The notes: a model not told the origin generated them from the letters alone. Positions 1-9,682 are shown, counted from the first letter of the stretch. The stretch: 64,000 nt of DNA from Bacteroidota bacterium (GCA_025362395.1 JANYGK010000037.1:1-64000), one strand, 5' to 3'. A program made the numbers and translations.

Positions 1-2
1 TT

Positions 3-977
3 GATTCGGTTAAAACCACCGGAACAGCCGCGCCTTATACATCTGTTGTATATGTGAAGCAAAAATTATTTGGAGCGCCTTCTTTATATTCTAATGTGCC
101 TTTGGAGCTTACATTTATGAACTCAGCATGGGCCCGGGAAGTAAAGAATATCAGCATGAGCGGGGCGGCTAATTCTTTTACGGTGCAAACCAATATTAAA
201 CCTGTATATACAGGTATAAATAATGAATCGAAAATAAGTGATGCTGTTACATCCGAATATAAAACTGTAAAAACAAATGCAACCATTGCTTATGCGTTAG
301 GCCATGTTACATTAATAGTATCAAATAAAGGAGCAGATTCTTCTTTTATTCGTGTAGAGCATAATTTTGCAAAACCCGATCCTTTCAAAAACAATGTACA
401 TAACTTCAGGTTAAACACACAGCACTATTGGAAAATAAACGGTGTAATGTCCCCCGGCTTTTCCGGTAAATTAAGGTTAAATTACGATGGTAATAAAACA
501 ACCAACGGCAACAGCTACCTGGATACCTGCTTAACCGCCTATAACGGCGACAGTTTACTGCTGCTTTACCGGAAAAACGCGGCAGATGATTGGCATGAGG
601 CGGGCAGCTACTCAAAATTAATATTCGGTGCAAAAACAGGCCTAATTACTGTAGATACATTTAAATTGGGAGAGTATGTTTTTGCTAACGGAAAAAGTAA
701 TGTGGTTGGTATTGCAGAAATAAAAAAAGAAACGGTATCCTTAAAATTATTCCCCAATCCTGCCACCGATATTATTACGGTTAATGTAGAAAATTATAAA
801 ATTCAAACAAGCTCGGGTTTTACCATCTATGATATTCAGGGCAAATCGGTTATACAGGTCAATAAAATAAGCCGTTATACTGCAATTGACGTTAGTGAAC
901 TGGCAAAAGGAAGTTATATTATAGATCTTACAGAAAATGATAAAAAAGTATTGAGCAGAAAATTTATCGTGAATTAA
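3..977 (+). CDS. T9SS cargo protein, 3' part (5' end outside window)
   Basis: The frame is open to the window edge. The GTG at 54 given in the ORF track is only an internal codon, so this is the C-terminal part (about 324 residues) of a longer secreted protein. The last ~80 residues (from about VSLKLFPNPATDIITV, with GKSV, LAKGSYIIDL and the terminal LSRKFIVN) are a type A T9SS sorting domain: an immunoglobulin-like beta domain read by the type IX system and removed or kept on the surface. The upstream part is beta-rich and contains no catalytic motif that I recognise. It ends 12 bp from the convergent pabB stop. The role of the mature protein cannot be told from this fragment. Confidence 0.8.
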   Translation, partial: DSVKTTGTAAPYTSVVYVKQKLFGAPSLYSNVPLELTFMNSAWAREVKNISMSGAANSFTVQTNIKPVYTGINNESKISDAVTSEYKTVKTNATIAYALGHVTLIVSNKGADSSFIRVEHNFAKPDPFKNNVHNFRLNTQHYWKINGVMSPGFSGKLRLNYDGNKTTNGNSYLDTCLTAYNGDSLLLLYRKNAADDWHEAGSYSKLIFGAKTGLITVDTFKLGEYVFANGKSNVVGIAEIKKETVSLKLFPNPATDIITVNVENYKIQTSSGFTIYDIQGKSVIQVNKISRYTAIDVSELAKGSYIIDLTENDKKVLSRKFIVN

Positions 978-989
978 TTCAAATTCCTG

Positions 990-2123
990 TTACTCCAAAG
1001 CTTTTATCATTGCATAGGCTTTCAATAAACATTCTTCGTATTCTTCTTCAGGATTACACATAGCAGTAATGGCGCTGCCCACTGTAAAGCTTAAATAATG
1101 TTTTTCTTCATCATAAAAAACGCTTCGTATCAATACGTTTAAATTAAAATCACCGTTTGCTTCAATGTATCCTAAAGAGCCTGAGTAAGGCCCGCGGTTA
1201 TATATTTCGTAATCGTCAATTAATTGCATGGCTCGGTGCTTTGGCGCGCCGGTCATACTGGCCATAGGGAAAGCAGCATCAATTATAGCCTTAAAAAACG
1301 TATTTTCTTTAAGCTCGCAGCTCACAGTGCTCACCATTTGGTGAACCTGACTGTAAGATTCAATCTCACATAATTTTTCGACCGTTACACTGCCTTTTAC
1401 AGCAATCCGTGACAAGTCATTTCTTGCTACATCTACGATCATTACGTTTTCGGTACGCTCTTTTAAATTCGATTTTAGATTTTGTTTAATGATCTCATCT
1501 TCTTGAGGCGTTAAGCCTCTTTTTGCTGTTCCTTTAATAGGTTTGGTAATAACGGTGTTTCCTTTTTTGGATAAAAATAATTCAGGGCTTGAAGAAACAA
1601 TATACCTGTTTTCGAACTTGGCCAATGCAGAATAAGGAGCGTTGCTGATGGCATTTAGTTTTTGGTAAAGGGCAATAGGATCAATGGTTACGTCATGTGC
1701 TTCAAAAGTAATGCAATAGTTTATCTCGTAAATATCACCCAATTGTATATGTTGCTTTAACGCGCTTACTTTACTTATGTATTCTTGTTTGGTAACAGTT
1801 GGTTGTATGGTTATCGGTTGCATGGAAACAGCTGTCTGCAGGCAGGTTAAAACATATTGGTTTGTTTTTTTTTCGGCTTCAATAAATAATTGTTTAGGAA
1901 ATGTAAGCGGATTATTTTCTTTTTCCGGGAAGTTTTCTACATCATTCTTATGATCGTAGTTTATAAAAGCTATGTAATTTTTACCGGGAACAATTGTTTC
2001 TGACGACTCTTTATTGGATAAATAAATGCAATTTTTAAAACCGGCAGAGTGAGCGTTCGAATTAAATAACGCAACGAATTTATAGTCTTTAAAATATGTT
2101 TGTATAAAATTGATGTGTTTCAA
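990..2123 (-). CDS. pabB: Aminodeoxychorismate synthase component I
   Basis: Chorismate-binding enzyme of the TrpE/PabB family, 377 aa, shorter than full-length PabB because the N-terminal domain is reduced. It should turn chorismate plus ammonia into 4-amino-4-deoxychorismate for folate synthesis. The PIKGT signature is visible: the Lys is typical of aminodeoxychorismate synthases, where anthranilate synthases have PIAGT. Also visible are MIVDVARNDLSR, MASMTGAPKHRAM and the C-terminal GPYSGSLGYI block. The start is TTG (CAA on the plus strand at 2121-2123), with no in-frame ATG just upstream. No pabA or pabC lies nearby, so its glutaminase partner must be encoded elsewhere. Its 3' end faces the T9SS cargo gene. 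Confidence 0.85.
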   Translation of the reverse strand: MKHINFIQTYFKDYKFVALFNSNAHSAGFKNCIYLSNKESSETIVPGKNYIAFINYDHKNDVENFPEKENNPLTFPKQLFIEAEKKTNQYVLTCLQTAVSMQPITIQPTVTKQEYISKVSALKQHIQLGDIYEINYCITFEAHDVTIDPIALYQKLNAISNAPYSALAKFENRYIVSSSPELFLSKKGNTVITKPIKGTAKRGLTPQEDEIIKQNLKSNLKERTENVMIVDVARNDLSRIAVKGSVTVEKLCEIESYSQVHQMVSTVSCELKENTFFKAIIDAAFPMASMTGAPKHRAMQLIDDYEIYNRGPYSGSLGYIEANGDFNLNVLIRSVFYDEEKHYLSFTVGSAITAMCNPEEEYEECLLKAYAMIKALE

Positions 2124-2307
2124 ATTAGGATAAAACCTTTTTTTAATTGGTTTGCAGGTTTATTAAATCAATAAAACTAAACCGATAAACTATTTTAACT
2201 TTTGGCGAATGTATATAATAAGTGAGTAAAATTTATAGTATAGCTATTCAATAAAAATAATTTAATTTTCTTTTTTCGTAAATTTAATTAAAATTTAATT
2301 TTTTGTC

Positions 2308-3060
2308 ATGAAAAAATTTACATTCACATTTATTATATCTCTTATTATTACGACTCTTACAAAAGCTCAAAATGTTGGGATCAATGGTACGGGAGCAGCT
2401 CCAAATGCAAGTGCAATGCTTGACGTTGCGGCTACAAACAAAGGTGTTTCTTTTCCAAATATTTCTTTAGCTTCCGAAACAGATGCCGCTACAATTGCAT
2501 CCCCTATGACAGGTTTAATGGTTTACAATACTAATACAGCAATGCCATGCGGAGCAGGATTATATTTTAATAATGGCACGGCCGGAGCACCTGTATGGGC
2601 TTGTTTTAGTAAAACTGTAAAGCAATACCATGCTTATGATACAGGTGGCCGAGCAGGCGTTAATTCAACTGCCTTTACATTACAACCGGGATGTACAATT
2701 AACTTAACTATTCCCTCGGGACAGATTGCAGATGTTAAGATTGACGGTGTTCTTGGAGGATTAAATGTGTCTACGACTGCAGGTGCTTACAGTGTATTTG
2801 ATGTCGCCGTTATTTTAGACGGTAGTTTTTTAGCACAGGGAGGGTATAACAGAACGTCAGTTGTAAATCCAAGCGGTACAAATACAAATAGCTTTAATGT
2901 CTGTACTTTTTCTACCTGGGCCACAGGATTGACTGCGGGAGCTCACACAATACAATTATTTGCTTCTCGTTTTGCAGGAACATCTGCGATTAATTTGGGA
3001 GGAAGTTGCGCTACTTCTTCTAATTGCGGAGAAATTCATGCTATTGTTTCATATCGATAA
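2308..3060 (+). CDS. Exported hypothetical protein, Bacteroidota surface type
   Basis: 250 aa with a clear signal peptide (KKFTFTFIISLIITTLTKAQ, cleavage after A-Q). The mature start NVGINGTGAAPNASAMLDV matches a motif common in exported Bacteroidota proteins, often followed by a variable beta-rich, fibre-like region. The rest is rich in Gly, Thr, Ser and Asn, with a few Cys near the C-terminus (SCATSSNC). No enzyme motif and no T9SS domain are visible. It is followed 8 bp later by a small exported protein and then a T9SS cargo gene, so the three probably form one transcription unit for surface or secreted products. Function unknown. Confidence 0.7.
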   Translation: MKKFTFTFIISLIITTLTKAQNVGINGTGAAPNASAMLDVAATNKGVSFPNISLASETDAATIASPMTGLMVYNTNTAMPCGAGLYFNNGTAGAPVWACFSKTVKQYHAYDTGGRAGVNSTAFTLQPGCTINLTIPSGQIADVKIDGVLGGLNVSTTAGAYSVFDVAVILDGSFLAQGGYNRTSVVNPSGTNTNSFNVCTFSTWATGLTAGAHTIQLFASRFAGTSAINLGGSCATSSNCGEIHAIVSYR

Positions 3061-3068
3061 TATTCAAC

Positions 3069-3377
3069 ATGAAAAAATTATTATCTTTTATTTTTTTTAT
3101 CATAGTTTACTCAAGCACTGCTTTTTCACAAAGCAGTGTATCTGTATCTACGAATAAGAGTAAAAATATTTCAACACAAAGCAGTTTAGAACCTTCTGTT
3201 AGTGCGACCCCCGGCTCTGCCACAAATAAAAACTTAATTATTTCAAATGAGCTTGAAGCTCAGCCTCTTTTAATTTCGAACATTGATACTATTACAGGTA
3301 TTTCGTTAAAAAGGTCTTCTGCATCTAAACCTTTATTAAAAGACGAAAAGAAATACAAGCCGGAAACTAAACAATGA
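3069..3377 (+). CDS. Small exported hypothetical protein
   Basis: About 102 aa from the ATG at 3069. The ORF track starts 15 codons earlier, but that stretch overlaps the upstream gene, whereas this ATG opens directly into a signal peptide (MKKLLSFIFFIIVYSS...AFSQ). The mature part is short, Ser/Lys-rich and low in complexity, with no recognised domain. Its last four bases overlap the start of the next gene (ATGA), which points to translational coupling with the T9SS cargo protein. It could be an accessory or simply a leader-like secreted peptide; function unknown. Confidence 0.6.
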   Translation: MKKLLSFIFFIIVYSSTAFSQSSVSVSTNKSKNISTQSSLEPSVSATPGSATNKNLIISNELEAQPLLISNIDTITGISLKRSSASKPLLKDEKKYKPETKQ

Positions 3378-4942
3378 AATATTTATTATCTTCATATTTT
3401 ATCCTATTAGCATGTTCCTGTTTTTCTCAGGGATTGATCAATAACGGTGCAAAAATTGTTTTTTCAGGCGCTTCGCAAATTTATATTGACGGAACTACAG
3501 GTCATTACACCAATCAATCGGGCGGCTTAATTACACCGAGCGCTTCTTCTACCATTACCCTTTTAGGAAACTGGGTTAATAATGCGGCTAATGTTGCTTT
3601 TAGTGCAGACGGAGGCGGAGTGGTGTTGGCAGGAGCAGCACAATCTGTAGGCGGTTCGGCCGCAACCGCTTTTTATAATTTAACCCTGACGGGCACAGGT
3701 ATAAAAGCCTTGGCAGTCAATTCAAACACAGTCGGCGGCCAATCTGTTTTTACAGGTGTATTGGCAGTAGGTGCCTCTACGTTAGATCTCAACAGTAATA
3801 CGATTAATATTACAAACAGTGCCGTAGGAGCTATTACCCGTTCAAGCGGTTACATTATCAGTGAAACCAATTCGGGCAGTAACCCAAGTATTATCAGGTG
3901 GTATCACCGAACAGTGGGCGGCTCAAAAGTATACCCGTTCGGTGTAGCAGGTTCTTATATTCCTTTTACGTTTAATATTACAGCACCTATGGCAGGAGCT
4001 TCCGATTATGTTGAGGTGTCAACCCGTACTACCGGTTCCAATAATACGCCATGGGCAAGCGGTGTCACGCACATGTATTCACCAAATGTGCCTTATGCCG
4101 ACGGTACTATTCCGGCAGTGGTTGACAGGTGGTGGCAGGTTAATAACAGCAGTGCGGTTACAGCAAATGCCACTTTCAGCTACAGAGGTTCAGAAAACAC
4201 ATTGAATGCTTTATATTCAAGCGGTTTAATAGGCGCGCAATATTGGGCAAGTGCTTGGCTTCCTAATAATGCAAATCTTGGCAGTGCTGCCGTTGTATCG
4301 GCAGGCGTTGGTGCAGTTACTGCTTCAGGACTTAGTACTTTTGGGCCATGGGTGTTAACAGCATTGCTATCACCATTGCCTATTGAACTCATAAACTTCG
4401 ACGGACAGTGTGTCAATAATAATATTGCTCTAAACTGGTGCACAGCCTCAGAAGCCAATAACGATTATTTTACGGTAGAACAATCTACCGATGGAAGCAA
4501 TTTTACAGGCGTTACTAAAATTTACGGTAACGGCACTACCGATTTAAAGTATTGCTATAATTATACGGCAACTTCTATCAGTGCCGATATTAATTATTTT
4601 CGCTTAAAGCAAACCGACAAGAACGGCCAATCAAAAACGTCGGCTATTATATCGATAGCTTCCTGCGATAAAACCAACGGGCATATTGTAATTGCCAATA
4701 ACGGCGGTAAAGAAGTAGGTGTTATTTTAACGGCAGCAACCGATCAAAAACTGCAATTGTATGTACACAATACATTAGGTCAGATTATTGAAACGAAAGA
4801 CTTGCAAGCCGTTAAAGGGTATAATAACATTAATGTAAATTTAGATAATGCAGCCAATGCGATCTATTATATTTCTGTGTATAATACTGCCGGTGAACAG
4901 CTCATCACTAAAAAAATAGTTGTATCAGATCTTAACCGATAG
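3374..4942 (+). CDS. T9SS-exported surface protein
   Basis: 522 aa. The signal peptide (MKYLLSSYFILLACSCFSQG) is followed by a long beta-strand, Gly/Ala/Ser/Asn-rich region (residues ~20-330). A linker that begins LPIELINFDGQC and includes NYFRLKQTDKNG is a hallmark of Bacteroidota surface proteins just before a sorting domain. The final ~80 residues (IVIANNGGKE ... YYISVYNTAGEQLITKKIVV) look like a T9SS type A sorting domain. The protein is therefore expected to be exported by the type IX system and attached or released. It overlaps the preceding small gene by 4 bp and converges on hemH with an 11-bp overlap of 3' ends. No catalytic domain is seen. Confidence 0.8.
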   Translation: MKYLLSSYFILLACSCFSQGLINNGAKIVFSGASQIYIDGTTGHYTNQSGGLITPSASSTITLLGNWVNNAANVAFSADGGGVVLAGAAQSVGGSAATAFYNLTLTGTGIKALAVNSNTVGGQSVFTGVLAVGASTLDLNSNTINITNSAVGAITRSSGYIISETNSGSNPSIIRWYHRTVGGSKVYPFGVAGSYIPFTFNITAPMAGASDYVEVSTRTTGSNNTPWASGVTHMYSPNVPYADGTIPAVVDRWWQVNNSSAVTANATFSYRGSENTLNALYSSGLIGAQYWASAWLPNNANLGSAAVVSAGVGAVTASGLSTFGPWVLTALLSPLPIELINFDGQCVNNNIALNWCTASEANNDYFTVEQSTDGSNFTGVTKIYGNGTTDLKYCYNYTATSISADINYFRLKQTDKNGQSKTSAIISIASCDKTNGHIVIANNGGKEVGVILTAATDQKLQLYVHNTLGQIIETKDLQAVKGYNNINVNLDNAANAIYYISVYNTAGEQLITKKIVVSDLNR

Positions 4943-5945
4943 TTAATTTTTTTATCGTTTCCACCCAATCATCACCACTGTTCAGGCTTTCCACCAATTG
5001 TATTTTGTTGCCGCCGTGCTTATGGAAAATTTCCTGGTACTCGGTACCAATCTCATAAATGGTTTCAAGGCAATCGGCGGTAAATGCCGGTGAAAACACT
5101 AAAATGTTTTTAGAACCTTTTTTGGCGAGGTCTTCCACAACCTTATCACTAAAGGGTTTCAACCATTTATCATCGAGCCGGCTTTGGAAGCTTAATGTGT
5201 ATTTACCTTCCGGGATGTTTAATTTTTCCGCCACGTCTTTGGTAGTTTGGTAACACGCTGCTTTATAACAGTAATAATTGGTGTCGGTTAATTCATCTTC
5301 ACAATTATGGTCGTTGCATAAATACCCGTCGTTATATACTTTATCAACCTGCCTTTCGGGTAAGCCGTGGTAGCTGAAAATAACATGATCGTATTTAGCG
5401 ATATCGTGTTCTTTGCCGCGGTTTACAATACAATTTAAATAATCTTGGTTATCATAGTATTGGCTTATAATTTTTAATTCTGGAATTACCCACCACTTGC
5501 TTACTATTTCCATAAAGCGTTGTAAGGCACTACCGGTGCTACTCGACGCGTATTGCGGAAATAAAGGGAGCACGATTATTTTGTGATAGCCTTCTTTTTT
5601 CATGCGTTCCAACACACTTTCCATACTCGGGCTTTGGTAACGCATAGCCAGTTCTACCTTATAATCAGTACCAACCGCGAGTTGTAGTTTCTTCGCCAGC
5701 TCATTGCTGTTTTTTAATAAAGGAGAACCGGTGGTTTCATCCCAAATTGCTTTGTAAAGCTTAGACGAATTACCGGCTCTGAAAGGCACAATAACACCAT
5801 TAACTAATAACGTACGCGACAGCCAGGGGATATCAATAACACGTTCATCATTTAAAAACTGTGTGAGGTATTTGCGAACGTCCGATTTTGAAGGGCTGTC
5901 GGGTGTTCCTAAATTTAAAAGCAGTATGGCTGTTTTTTGTTTCAT
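4932..5945 (-). CDS. hemH: Ferrochelatase
   Basis: Inserts Fe2+ into protoporphyrin (or acts on coproporphyrin) in the last steps of heme synthesis. The N-terminus AILLLNLGTPDSPSK is a class signature. The HGLPERQV segment carries the catalytic His, and SFQSRLDDKWLKP and FSPAFTADCLETIYEI are the C-terminal family blocks with the metal-site Glu. Cys residues in YLCNDHNCEDE and YCYKAACY may reflect an Fe-S cluster or just local Cys content. I prefer the ATG at 5945 (MKQKTAILLLN), since the extra seven codons of the track ORF (MPLINIY) precede the conserved start. The length of about 337 aa is normal. Its 3' end overlaps the convergent T9SS gene. Confidence 0.92.
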   Translation of the reverse strand: MKQKTAILLLNLGTPDSPSKSDVRKYLTQFLNDERVIDIPWLSRTLLVNGVIVPFRAGNSSKLYKAIWDETTGSPLLKNSNELAKKLQLAVGTDYKVELAMRYQSPSMESVLERMKKEGYHKIIVLPLFPQYASSSTGSALQRFMEIVSKWWVIPELKIISQYYDNQDYLNCIVNRGKEHDIAKYDHVIFSYHGLPERQVDKVYNDGYLCNDHNCEDELTDTNYYCYKAACYQTTKDVAEKLNIPEGKYTLSFQSRLDDKWLKPFSDKVVEDLAKKGSKNILVFSPAFTADCLETIYEIGTEYQEIFHKHGGNKIQLVESLNSGDDWVETIKKLTIG

Positions 5946-5958
5946 ATATATGTTGATT

Positions 5959-6088
5959 AACGGCAAAGACGCAAAGTTATTTTTTTAAATAGAGTTCGCA
6001 AAGAAGGAACAAAGATTGTTTAAAATTGTTGCCGGTTATGGATTATATCTTCCGCGCTCTTTTTCTTCTCTCTGCGAGCTTTGCGGTT
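5959..6088 (+). repeat. Inverted copies of an AACSGCAAAG-type intergenic repeat
   Basis: The spacer between hemH and dxr contains AACGGCAAAGACGCAAAG (5959-5976) and, in inverse orientation, CTCTGCGAGCTTTGCGGTT (6070-6088, reverse complement AACCGCAAAGCTCGCAGAG). A looser related copy, GTTCGCAAAGAAGG, lies between them. No open frame is visible. This looks like a small degenerate palindromic intergenic element. Further downstream GCGGTTAAATAATTAA and GCGGTTAATTATTTA are near repeats of each other. Confidence 0.5.
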
Positions 6089-6177
6089 AAATAATTAAAC
6101 CCTCTATGTTTTCTATGTTCCTATGCGGTTAATTATTTATTTCCTGAATCCCGATTTTTTCACCAATTTTACGCCTC

Positions 6178-7377
6178 ATGAATTTAGATAAAAATAAGGG
6201 AGAGCAGGCGCCAAAACGTATTGCTATTATGGGAAGCACGGGCAGTATAGGTACACAAGCCCTGGATGTAATTCGTGATAACCCGTCGCATTTTGAAGCA
6301 GAGGTATTGGTTGCAAATTCAAATGCCGATTTGTTAATAAAGCAGGCGCTTGAGTTTAAACCTAATGCCGTTGTTATTGGTGATGAAACAAAATACCAAT
6401 ATGTAAAAGATACCTTATTTACGCATAATATAAAAGTATATGCCGGCGCAAAGTCTATTGAACAAATTGTGGAAATGGAAACGGTTGATATGGTTCTTGC
6501 TTCTATAGTAGGCTATGCAGGCCTCGCATCAACTATTAACGCCATTAAATATAAAAAACCGGTAGCACTTGCCAACAAAGAAACATTAGTGGTTGCAGGA
6601 GATATCGTTACTAAGCTTGCTTACGAAAATGCCGTTAATTTATATCCGGTTGATTCTGAGCATTCCGCTATCTTTCAATGTTTGGTGGGAGAGTTTCAAA
6701 ACGAAACGGAAAAAATTTATTTAACCGCAAGCGGCGGACCTTTCAGAGGAAAAGATAAAGCATTTTTATCGACCGTAAAAAAAGAGCAGGCACTTAAACA
6801 TCCTAACTGGGTAATGGGTGCGAAAATTACCATCGACTCTGCAAGCCTTATGAACAAAGGGCTTGAAGTGATTGAAGCAAAATGGCTGTTTAATTTAAAG
6901 CCCGAACAGATAGATGTAATTGTGCATCCGCAAAGTATTGTGCACAGCATTGTTCAGTTTACCGACGGTAGTATGAAAGCGCAAATGGGATTACCTGATA
7001 TGAAATTACCTATTCAATATGCATTTACTTACCCCGACCGCATTAAAAGTAAGTTCCCTCGTTTTGATTTTTTAAGTTATCCGCAGCTTACATTTGAAAA
7101 AGCAGATATGAATGTTTTTAAAAATTTAGGATTGGCATTTGATGCGATGCATAAAGGCGGTAATATGCCCTGTGTATTAAATGCGGCTAATGAAGCAGTA
7201 GTACAGGCTTTTTTAGAAGATAAGATCGGATTTTTGCAGATGAGCGATGTCATTGAATCCTGTTTAGCGAGAATGCCACTTATAAAAACGCCTTCTCTGG
7301 AAGACTATATGCAATGTGATAAGGAAACACGCATCCTCGCTTCCGAATTATTGAAGAAGCAGGTCAAGATAGGGTAA
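6178..7377 (+). CDS. dxr: 1-deoxy-D-xylulose 5-phosphate reductoisomerase
   Basis: Catalyses the NADPH-dependent conversion of DXP to 2-C-methyl-D-erythritol 4-phosphate in the MEP isoprenoid pathway; cytoplasmic. At 399 aa it has the usual length. Residues ~14-30 carry the NADPH motif GSTGSIGTQALDV. ALANKETLV, the metal-binding PVDSEHSAIFQ and the flexible-loop region ASGGPFRG follow, then HPNWVMGAKITIDSASLMNK and GLEVIEA, which line the active site, and VHPQSIVHS. The start is ATG. rseP follows after ~100 bp, a pairing of envelope-precursor and membrane-protease genes seen in many bacteria. No unusual features. Confidence 0.95.
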   Translation: MNLDKNKGEQAPKRIAIMGSTGSIGTQALDVIRDNPSHFEAEVLVANSNADLLIKQALEFKPNAVVIGDETKYQYVKDTLFTHNIKVYAGAKSIEQIVEMETVDMVLASIVGYAGLASTINAIKYKKPVALANKETLVVAGDIVTKLAYENAVNLYPVDSEHSAIFQCLVGEFQNETEKIYLTASGGPFRGKDKAFLSTVKKEQALKHPNWVMGAKITIDSASLMNKGLEVIEAKWLFNLKPEQIDVIVHPQSIVHSIVQFTDGSMKAQMGLPDMKLPIQYAFTYPDRIKSKFPRFDFLSYPQLTFEKADMNVFKNLGLAFDAMHKGGNMPCVLNAANEAVVQAFLEDKIGFLQMSDVIESCLARMPLIKTPSLEDYMQCDKETRILASELLKKQVKIG

Positions 7378-7477
7378 TCAGCCCCAAATTATCTAAAAAC
7401 CGGTAATTTATTGCCGTTACTTTATCATTCTTAGTATATTCGTAGATTAATTAAAAAAAGCATCTTCACAACCATAT

Positions 7478-8842
7478 ATGGGAACTTTTATCCAGATTTC
7501 ACAATTCATTGCCAGTTTAGGATTATTAATATTACTGCATGAATTCGGACATTTTATTGCCGCACGTGCATTTAAAATACGCGTAGACAAATTTTATTTA
7601 TTCTTCGACTTTTTATTTCCCTTACCCGGCGTTTTAAACTTTGCTATTTTTAAAAAGAAAATAGGCGATACAGAATACGGATTAGGTTGGTTCCCGATGG
7701 GCGGTTATGTGCAAATTGCAGGGATGATAGATGAAAGTTTAGATACCGAACAAATGAATAAACCTGCTGAACCATGGGAATTTAGAGCACACCCTGCTTG
7801 GCAGCGTTTAATAGTAATGTTAGGCGGTATTATTGTAAATGTGTTATTGGCATTTATTATTTATGCCATGGTATTGTTTACCTGGGGTGAAGAAAAAATT
7901 CCAATGAGCAGCTTAAAAGACGGTATTGAATGTTCTGATTCCTTAGGAATGGCAGTTGGTTTTAGAACAGGCGACAAAATAGTTTCTGTTGACGGCAAGA
8001 CTTTAAAATATTTAGATGATCTGAGAATAGAAATTTTATTAGGGCACACTGTTCAGATTGATCGTAACGGTGAGAAAGTAGAGATAGTTTTACCGAAAAA
8101 CTTTTTAGATCAGATTGCTACTTCAGAAAAATTCGGTTTCGGCACGCCGCGTGCACCTGCTATCTTCGCTGAATTTATAGACGGCTCTGTTAATAAATCC
8201 GCAGGCTTAAAAAAGGCAGACAGAATAATCGGGATCAATGATTCAATACCTGTTAAGTTTTACGATGAGTTTAAAGAAGACCTGAAGAGTTTTACGGGTA
8301 AAACTATTAATTTAAATATATTAAGAGGAACAGAAAAATTATCAGTTCCCGTACAAGTTACCTCGGAAAATAAGATAGGAGCCGGTTTTGCGAGCAGACC
8401 TGATGATCTTGTTAAACTTGGTATTGTAAGTGTTGAAACTAAAACGTTCGGTTTCTTCGAATCTTTTCCGGCGGGTGTTTCAATGACTTTTGATAAATTG
8501 AATTTTTATGTAAGACAGTTTAAACTTTTATTTTCGCCAAGCACAGGAGCCTACAAGCATTTAAGCGGCTTTAAAGGCATGGCTAAAATGTTTGGTGACG
8601 AATGGAACTGGGAAGAGTTTTGGAACCGTACAGCTTTCTTATCGATTGTATTGGCATTTATGAACTTGCTCCCGATACCTGCATTAGACGGTGGCCACGT
8701 GGTGTTTACGTTATATGAAATGATTACAAGAAGAACGCCGAGTGTAAAAGTATTAACTTATGCGCAGTATGTGGGTATGGCATTTTTACTAGGCTTAATG
8801 CTGTATGCAAACCTTAATGATTTTGTGCATTTTTTCAGATAA
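7478..8842 (+). CDS. rseP: RIP site-2 zinc metalloprotease, RseP family
   Basis: Intramembrane protease that cuts membrane-bound anti-sigma factors or signal-peptide remnants. The N-terminal helix carries the zinc motif HEFGH (residues ~21-25). The C-terminal helix carries NLLPIPALDGGHVVF, whose Asp is the third zinc ligand. Two PDZ-like stretches lie between (around GFRTGDKIVSVDGK and LKKADRIIGINDS), and about four membrane segments are expected. The 454-aa length fits Bacteroidota homologues. It lies downstream of dxr and upstream of a small exported protein gene. Which anti-sigma factor it cleaves is not evident here. Confidence 0.93.
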   Translation: MGTFIQISQFIASLGLLILLHEFGHFIAARAFKIRVDKFYLFFDFLFPLPGVLNFAIFKKKIGDTEYGLGWFPMGGYVQIAGMIDESLDTEQMNKPAEPWEFRAHPAWQRLIVMLGGIIVNVLLAFIIYAMVLFTWGEEKIPMSSLKDGIECSDSLGMAVGFRTGDKIVSVDGKTLKYLDDLRIEILLGHTVQIDRNGEKVEIVLPKNFLDQIATSEKFGFGTPRAPAIFAEFIDGSVNKSAGLKKADRIIGINDSIPVKFYDEFKEDLKSFTGKTINLNILRGTEKLSVPVQVTSENKIGAGFASRPDDLVKLGIVSVETKTFGFFESFPAGVSMTFDKLNFYVRQFKLLFSPSTGAYKHLSGFKGMAKMFGDEWNWEEFWNRTAFLSIVLAFMNLLPIPALDGGHVVFTLYEMITRRTPSVKVLTYAQYVGMAFLLGLMLYANLNDFVHFFR

Positions 8843-8872
8843 TTTTTCTTACTTTTTGTATTATAGTAAAAG

Positions 8873-9682
8873 ATGATCGCATTACACTTTAGACATAAAA
8901 TCAATTTCATCTTAGGTGTTATGTGTTGTGTTTTTTGCTTCCATTCAAAAGCACAGGACAAAACAATAGGTCAGGGATCTACTTCTTCAACAAAGGAGCC
9001 TGTAAAAAAACACAAGATCATGCTTATTCCTTTTGAGAACAGGATGTATTTAAGTGAAATTGATTTCCTGATCAATAAAGAATCAAAGTTGGACGCGAAG
9101 CAAATAAAGGCTATTATGCGTGACGGATTAAATGAGCAATTCTATAAAAAATTAAAATCTAAAATGGGCGTGGTCGATCTGTTGGACGATACCGTAAAAA
9201 CCCGGGAAGACCTTGCAAGCATTTACAGGTATTTAAGCTATCAGTACCAAAAAGTGCCTAGCCAAACTAATTACAAAGCGCCCGGTAAAGAAAAAGAAGA
9301 GAAGGCGATAGAAAAAGGACAGTTAAATGTAGAAAGCAATACGGATAGCCGCTTTATGAATGCCAGGCTTAAAAATGCAACGTTGGTTCCTTATTTATAC
9401 AGGAAGTTTAAAACTGATCTGTACTTGTTTATTAATGAGCTTGATATTAAATCGCTTACCGGTTCACCGGCAGATATGAATGCGAATAACTCGTCCCGTA
9501 AAATCATTATGCATTATACCGTTTATACTTACGATGCCAAGGAGATAAACTCGGGTATTGCGGAAACAGACCTTCCTGCAACAGTTAACAGTCCTGCAAA
9601 GATCATTAATGTATATTTTGCTCAATTAGCGGATATCGTTGCTTCACGAATCGATAAAGCCTTGTTACCGGTAAATAATTAG
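8873..9682 (+). CDS. Exported hypothetical protein, Bacteroidota
   Basis: 269 aa. The N-terminus has a hydrophobic stretch (FILGVMCCVFCFHSKAQ) that looks like a signal peptide with cleavage near A-Q. The mature protein begins with a Lys/Ser-rich linker, then KIMLIPFENRMYLSEIDF, a region rich in charged helices and a C-terminal FAQLADIVASRIDKAL. I recognise no family. The start at 8873 is 30 bp after rseP, so it could be co-transcribed with dxr-rseP. Likely periplasmic; function unknown. Confidence 0.65.
   Translation: MIALHFRHKINFILGVMCCVFCFHSKAQDKTIGQGSTSSTKEPVKKHKIMLIPFENRMYLSEIDFLINKESKLDAKQIKAIMRDGLNEQFYKKLKSKMGVVDLLDDTVKTREDLASIYRYLSYQYQKVPSQTNYKAPGKEKEEKAIEKGQLNVESNTDSRFMNARLKNATLVPYLYRKFKTDLYLFINELDIKSLTGSPADMNANNSSRKIIMHYTVYTYDAKEINSGIAETDLPATVNSPAKIINVYFAQLADIVASRIDKALLPVNN

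Noticed and set aside
2960-3157. Track ORF on the plus strand overlapping two exported-protein genes
   Set aside because: Out-of-frame shadow with low-complexity translation; the same holds for most small ORFs in the track.
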